DNA of 64,000 nt from Candidatus Thiocaldithrix dubininis (GTDB lineage: Bacteria > Pseudomonadota > Gammaproteobacteria > Thiotrichales > Thiotrichaceae). The notes beneath the pieces were generated by a model. It had not been told where the DNA came from, searched no databases, and saw only the letters and a program-made list of their open reading frames with translations. How positions within the stretch are numbered: the stretch's first letter is position 1; each line of letters begins with the position of its first letter. Below are positions 61,963-64,000 of this stretch, piece by piece. Where the stretch lies: contig CP124755.1 in the NCBI GenBank assembly GCA_029972135.1, forward strand, positions 496,001-560,000. The letters are read 5' to 3'. The translations under genes and the position numbers were made by a program.

Positions 61963-63003
61963 TTATAAACCACTTTTTACTGGTTCTGATATAGAAATCT
62001 TAGCGCAATCTGTGTTTGGTTTCTTCTCATACAATGAAAAGAGAATTATGAATAAATCAAGAATAGAATTTTCTTTGCTACTAAAATAGATTGGCTTTTT
62101 ATTGCCGTCAAATTTCTTTTTATGACTGGCATTTCCTTTAAATGGATAAATAAAGTTTAAATGTTTGAAAGTGAATCTGAGCACTTTTAGAGTAAATTTA
62201 TTTTGTGTAGGATAATTTTTTAAATTATATAAAGGAGATAAACCCAATGAAACAAATTTTATCCCCTCTAGTTTAAATGTATTCATGGCATGGAGTAAGA
62301 TAGTAGCACCTACGCCGTGTGGTGCATTTGGCAACATTCGATCAAAATTATGATAATAGCCTATAATTTCTCCATGTTTATATAGAGGGTCGAATCCTGC
62401 AAAGGCAATTATGGTTTCATTTTGTTTAGCCACAAAAAAGCGTACATCAGATTGATCTTTTTCAGTAAAGGGGCGCGTTAATATACCAAAATTAGTTTGT
62501 TGTTTCTTAGCTAGCCATTCTGTTGAGACTTTTTTCATAGCATGATAGTTATGTGTATTCAGTTGAACCTCTTCACAGATCACTTGTCCTCTGCGTGATT
62601 TATTATACCACTGTCGAAGTTTAGAGCGATTTTTGCCTTTCAAGCTAAACGATTCTAAATCAAGCAAAGTTTCTGTTCCAAACATATTAGTTTTATAATT
62701 TAGCTTTTCTAACGCACCAGTTAACCGCTCATCATGATGTAGAAAAATAAGTTGTTGATGGGTGGCGTTGATAAACTCCTTAAGAATAGATAAATATTGA
62801 TTCTCTGGGCAGATGGGGTTGCCTAATACTATAATATGTTCTTTCGGAGAAAATAGAACATGTTTATATCTGATATAAGCTAAATAACCAATATCAGAAC
62901 TGTGAAAGTATTCTAAATTAGGTTGTAAAGTAGAATGAGCGAGGCAAAAATCGCCAAATAGTTTGAGGTATTTCAAAACATCAGTGTTTTTATAAGGTTT
63001 CAT
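61963..63003 (-). CDS. DUF2156-type (MprF C-terminal-like) acyltransferase
   Basis: The 346-residue soluble protein matches the double-GNAT pattern of DUF2156, the catalytic part of MprF-type aminoacyl-phosphatidylglycerol synthases: SDIGYLAYIRYKHVLFSPKE, KGKNRSKLRQWYNKSRRGQV, RFFVAKQNETIIAFAGFDPL and GVGATILLHAMNTFKLEGIK. It lacks the membrane helices of full MprF. Codon use is much more AT-rich than nearby genes, and 160 bases of AT-rich sequence follow upstream. Recent acquisition is likely. The acyl acceptor is unknown. Confidence 0.78.
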   Translation of the reverse strand: MKPYKNTDVLKYLKLFGDFCLAHSTLQPNLEYFHSSDIGYLAYIRYKHVLFSPKEHIIVLGNPICPENQYLSILKEFINATHQQLIFLHHDERLTGALEKLNYKTNMFGTETLLDLESFSLKGKNRSKLRQWYNKSRRGQVICEEVQLNTHNYHAMKKVSTEWLAKKQQTNFGILTRPFTEKDQSDVRFFVAKQNETIIAFAGFDPLYKHGEIIGYYHNFDRMLPNAPHGVGATILLHAMNTFKLEGIKFVSLGLSPLYNLKNYPTQNKFTLKVLRFTFKHLNFIYPFKGNASHKKKFDGNKKPIYFSSKENSILDLFIILFSLYEKKPNTDCAKISISEPVKSGL

Positions 63004-63167
63004 ATTGAACTATTGACTTATCAGTTGATTAAATTCTTAAATGTTTAAGAAAATAAAAATTTTCTTATTACTCAGTAGTTCAATTAAAAGCTTAGGTTCA
63101 AAAAAACAATAAAATTCGTTATTTAAAATAATTATAAATTATTTTTTGGTATTTAAATGGCTGTGTA

Positions 63168-63950
63168 TTATGTGTGTAGATGTAAATACGCCTGCTTAAT
63201 TACATCAGCGCCGTATTTGCGTTCTAAACGTCTCACCACGAAATGCCCACGACTCATATTTTGGAAGTGATCAATAAATAACGTATTGATTAATGCACCA
63301 CCTGCCGCGCCTACCACCGGTAAGGATTGCGCAATCGCTTTTTGCGTCACAGGTATACCAAAGCGGGCGGCAATTTGGCTTACCATGCGCACTAACGGCG
63401 GAGCTGTTTGCTGAGCAAGGCTGGTAGCTGCCATATATTGAGTGGCTTCGGAAATCGTTTTAGCCAAAGCTGCCCGCACGGCGAAATAACCCGATTCTAC
63501 CGCGTTATCGCTTTGACTCGAACCGCCTAAGGCAAACACTTCTAAACAAGCCAATTGGGTGGCGGGGTTTTCAATATCTTCACCTTCGCTACGTGCAATA
63601 TCCGCAATCGAACGCAGAATAATAGTGGTCGAAACGGGCAATTCTACGGCTAATGCAGGTAAGCCAAATGCGCCACCGGCTGCCCCGCTTAAGCCCGCAA
63701 AGGTTTTATGTAGCCAATTGGTCGCTTGTTTATTTTGCTTATCCATCGTGGCAAGCGACACACTTAACGCCGTTTCGAGCGCTTTATGTGAGGCTTTGGC
63801 AATCAGTTCATTTGCCCCTTTGGGCAACATGGCTAAGCCTTTTTCCAAAGGCGTACCAATTAAATTGGTTATACGAGCGGCCAAACCGGGATTTTCCAAT
63901 AAGAGTTTGGCTTGGCGTAAATCGGCTAAATCGGTGTCAGTCAGGGACAT
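63168..63950 (-). CDS. EcsC-family protein
   Basis: The start ATG at 63950 has GGAG upstream and gives 260 residues; an upstream extension overlaps the glyoxalase gene. The protein begins LTDTDLADLRQAKLLLENPG and has the family segments AGLSGAAGGAFGLPALAVEL, ARSEGEDIENPATQLACLEV and VGAAGGALINTLFIDHFQNM. EcsC is of unknown function; in Bacillus it lies in the ecs transporter operon. It overlaps the preceding gene by 14 bases. Confidence 0.85.
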   Translation of the reverse strand: MSLTDTDLADLRQAKLLLENPGLAARITNLIGTPLEKGLAMLPKGANELIAKASHKALETALSVSLATMDKQNKQATNWLHKTFAGLSGAAGGAFGLPALAVELPVSTTIILRSIADIARSEGEDIENPATQLACLEVFALGGSSQSDNAVESGYFAVRAALAKTISEATQYMAATSLAQQTAPPLVRMVSQIAARFGIPVTQKAIAQSLPVVGAAGGALINTLFIDHFQNMSRGHFVVRRLERKYGADVIKQAYLHLHT

Positions 63951-64000
63951 ATTGCATAATCTCCACGGCATTCTCATCAGGATCACGGCAAAATAGTGCG
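63937..64000 (-). CDS. 3' end of a glyoxalase-fold (VOC) gene
   Basis: In the frame that ends at the TGA at 63937-63939 the last 20 codons read ALFCRDPDENAVEIMQYVPD, the C-terminal strand of VOC-superfamily proteins, where FFRDPDGNxVE is the typical end with the metal-binding Glu. The gene enters from the right edge of the window. It overlaps the start of the EcsC-family gene by 14 bases, so the two are coupled. Confidence 0.7.
   Translation of the reverse strand, partial: ALFCRDPDENAVEIMQYVPD

Noticed and set aside
1-64000. tRNA or rRNA genes
   Set aside because: I scanned intergenic gaps for the T-loop pattern GGTTCGAATCC and for rRNA-like sequence and found none.

Overview
The window reads as one chromosomal stretch from a gammaproteobacterium with a mid-40s GC content (estimated by eye). 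Supporting signs are a Chp-type chemosensory array, ZapD, UbiJ, MsrPQ, RF3, sigma-32 with its RpoH box, and an S20 gene that starts with UUG. The mix of envelope, redox and signalling genes would fit a Thiothrix-like member of the Thiotrichales, but that placement is inference; no rRNA or decisive taxonomic marker is present. I see no rRNA, tRNA, CRISPR array, prophage or intact insertion sequence.

Layout. 0-1.8 kb: the 3' end of a Chp histidine-kinase gene with two near-identical receivers, then chpC. 1.8-10.9 kb, minus strand: apaH, a BI-1-like protein, an FtsN-like SPOR protein, priA, a three-gene transhydrogenase operon (pntAA-pntAB-pntB) and an OmpA-like lipoprotein-free cell-wall anchor. 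The AT-rich gap upstream of priA carries a cluster of DnaA-box sequences. 11-14.3 kb: mazG, a tandem 139-bp repeat, then yebC-ruvC-ruvA. 14.4-23.4 kb: a PL14-like lyase, ppk2, a LysM transglycosylase, an Asn/Gly/Ser-rich protein with a harpin-like helix, a remnant acetyltransferase, prfC and a cytoplasmic molybdopterin oxidoreductase. 23.5-30.8 kb: a YiiX-like amidase, SCP2-like and DUF302 proteins, an ammonium channel, mog and three lipoproteins, two of them tandem paralogues.

30.9-37 kb: a large orphan protein, an AT-rich gap, a secreted V8-like protease followed by a Cys-rich lipoprotein, then an arsenic operon (arsC-acr3-arsI). 37.2-42.1 kb: a compact six-gene locus encoding a predicted winged-helix protein, a coiled-coil protein, a membrane protein with an OmpA-like C terminus, a Rab-like small GTPase, an HD-GYP protein and a small unknown protein. 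This is the best candidate here for an undescribed system. 42-45 kb: msrQ-msrP, ubiJ, and trxC-arsR, which may serve the distant arsenic operon.

45-56.5 kb, plus strand: mnmG-rsmG-parA-parB, rpsT, coaE, zapD (with a duplicated N terminus), then xseB-ispA-dxs-queD and a DoxX protein. 56.5-64 kb: a 642-residue Gln-rich coiled-coil protein, rpoH preceded by a perfect CIRCE operator, a 36-residue membrane peptide, a second SPOR protein, an L,D-transpeptidase, an AT-rich DUF2156-type acyltransferase, an EcsC-family protein and the last codons of a glyoxalase-fold gene.

Limits: all family names come from motif reading and memory. No database search, structure prediction or skew calculation was run.
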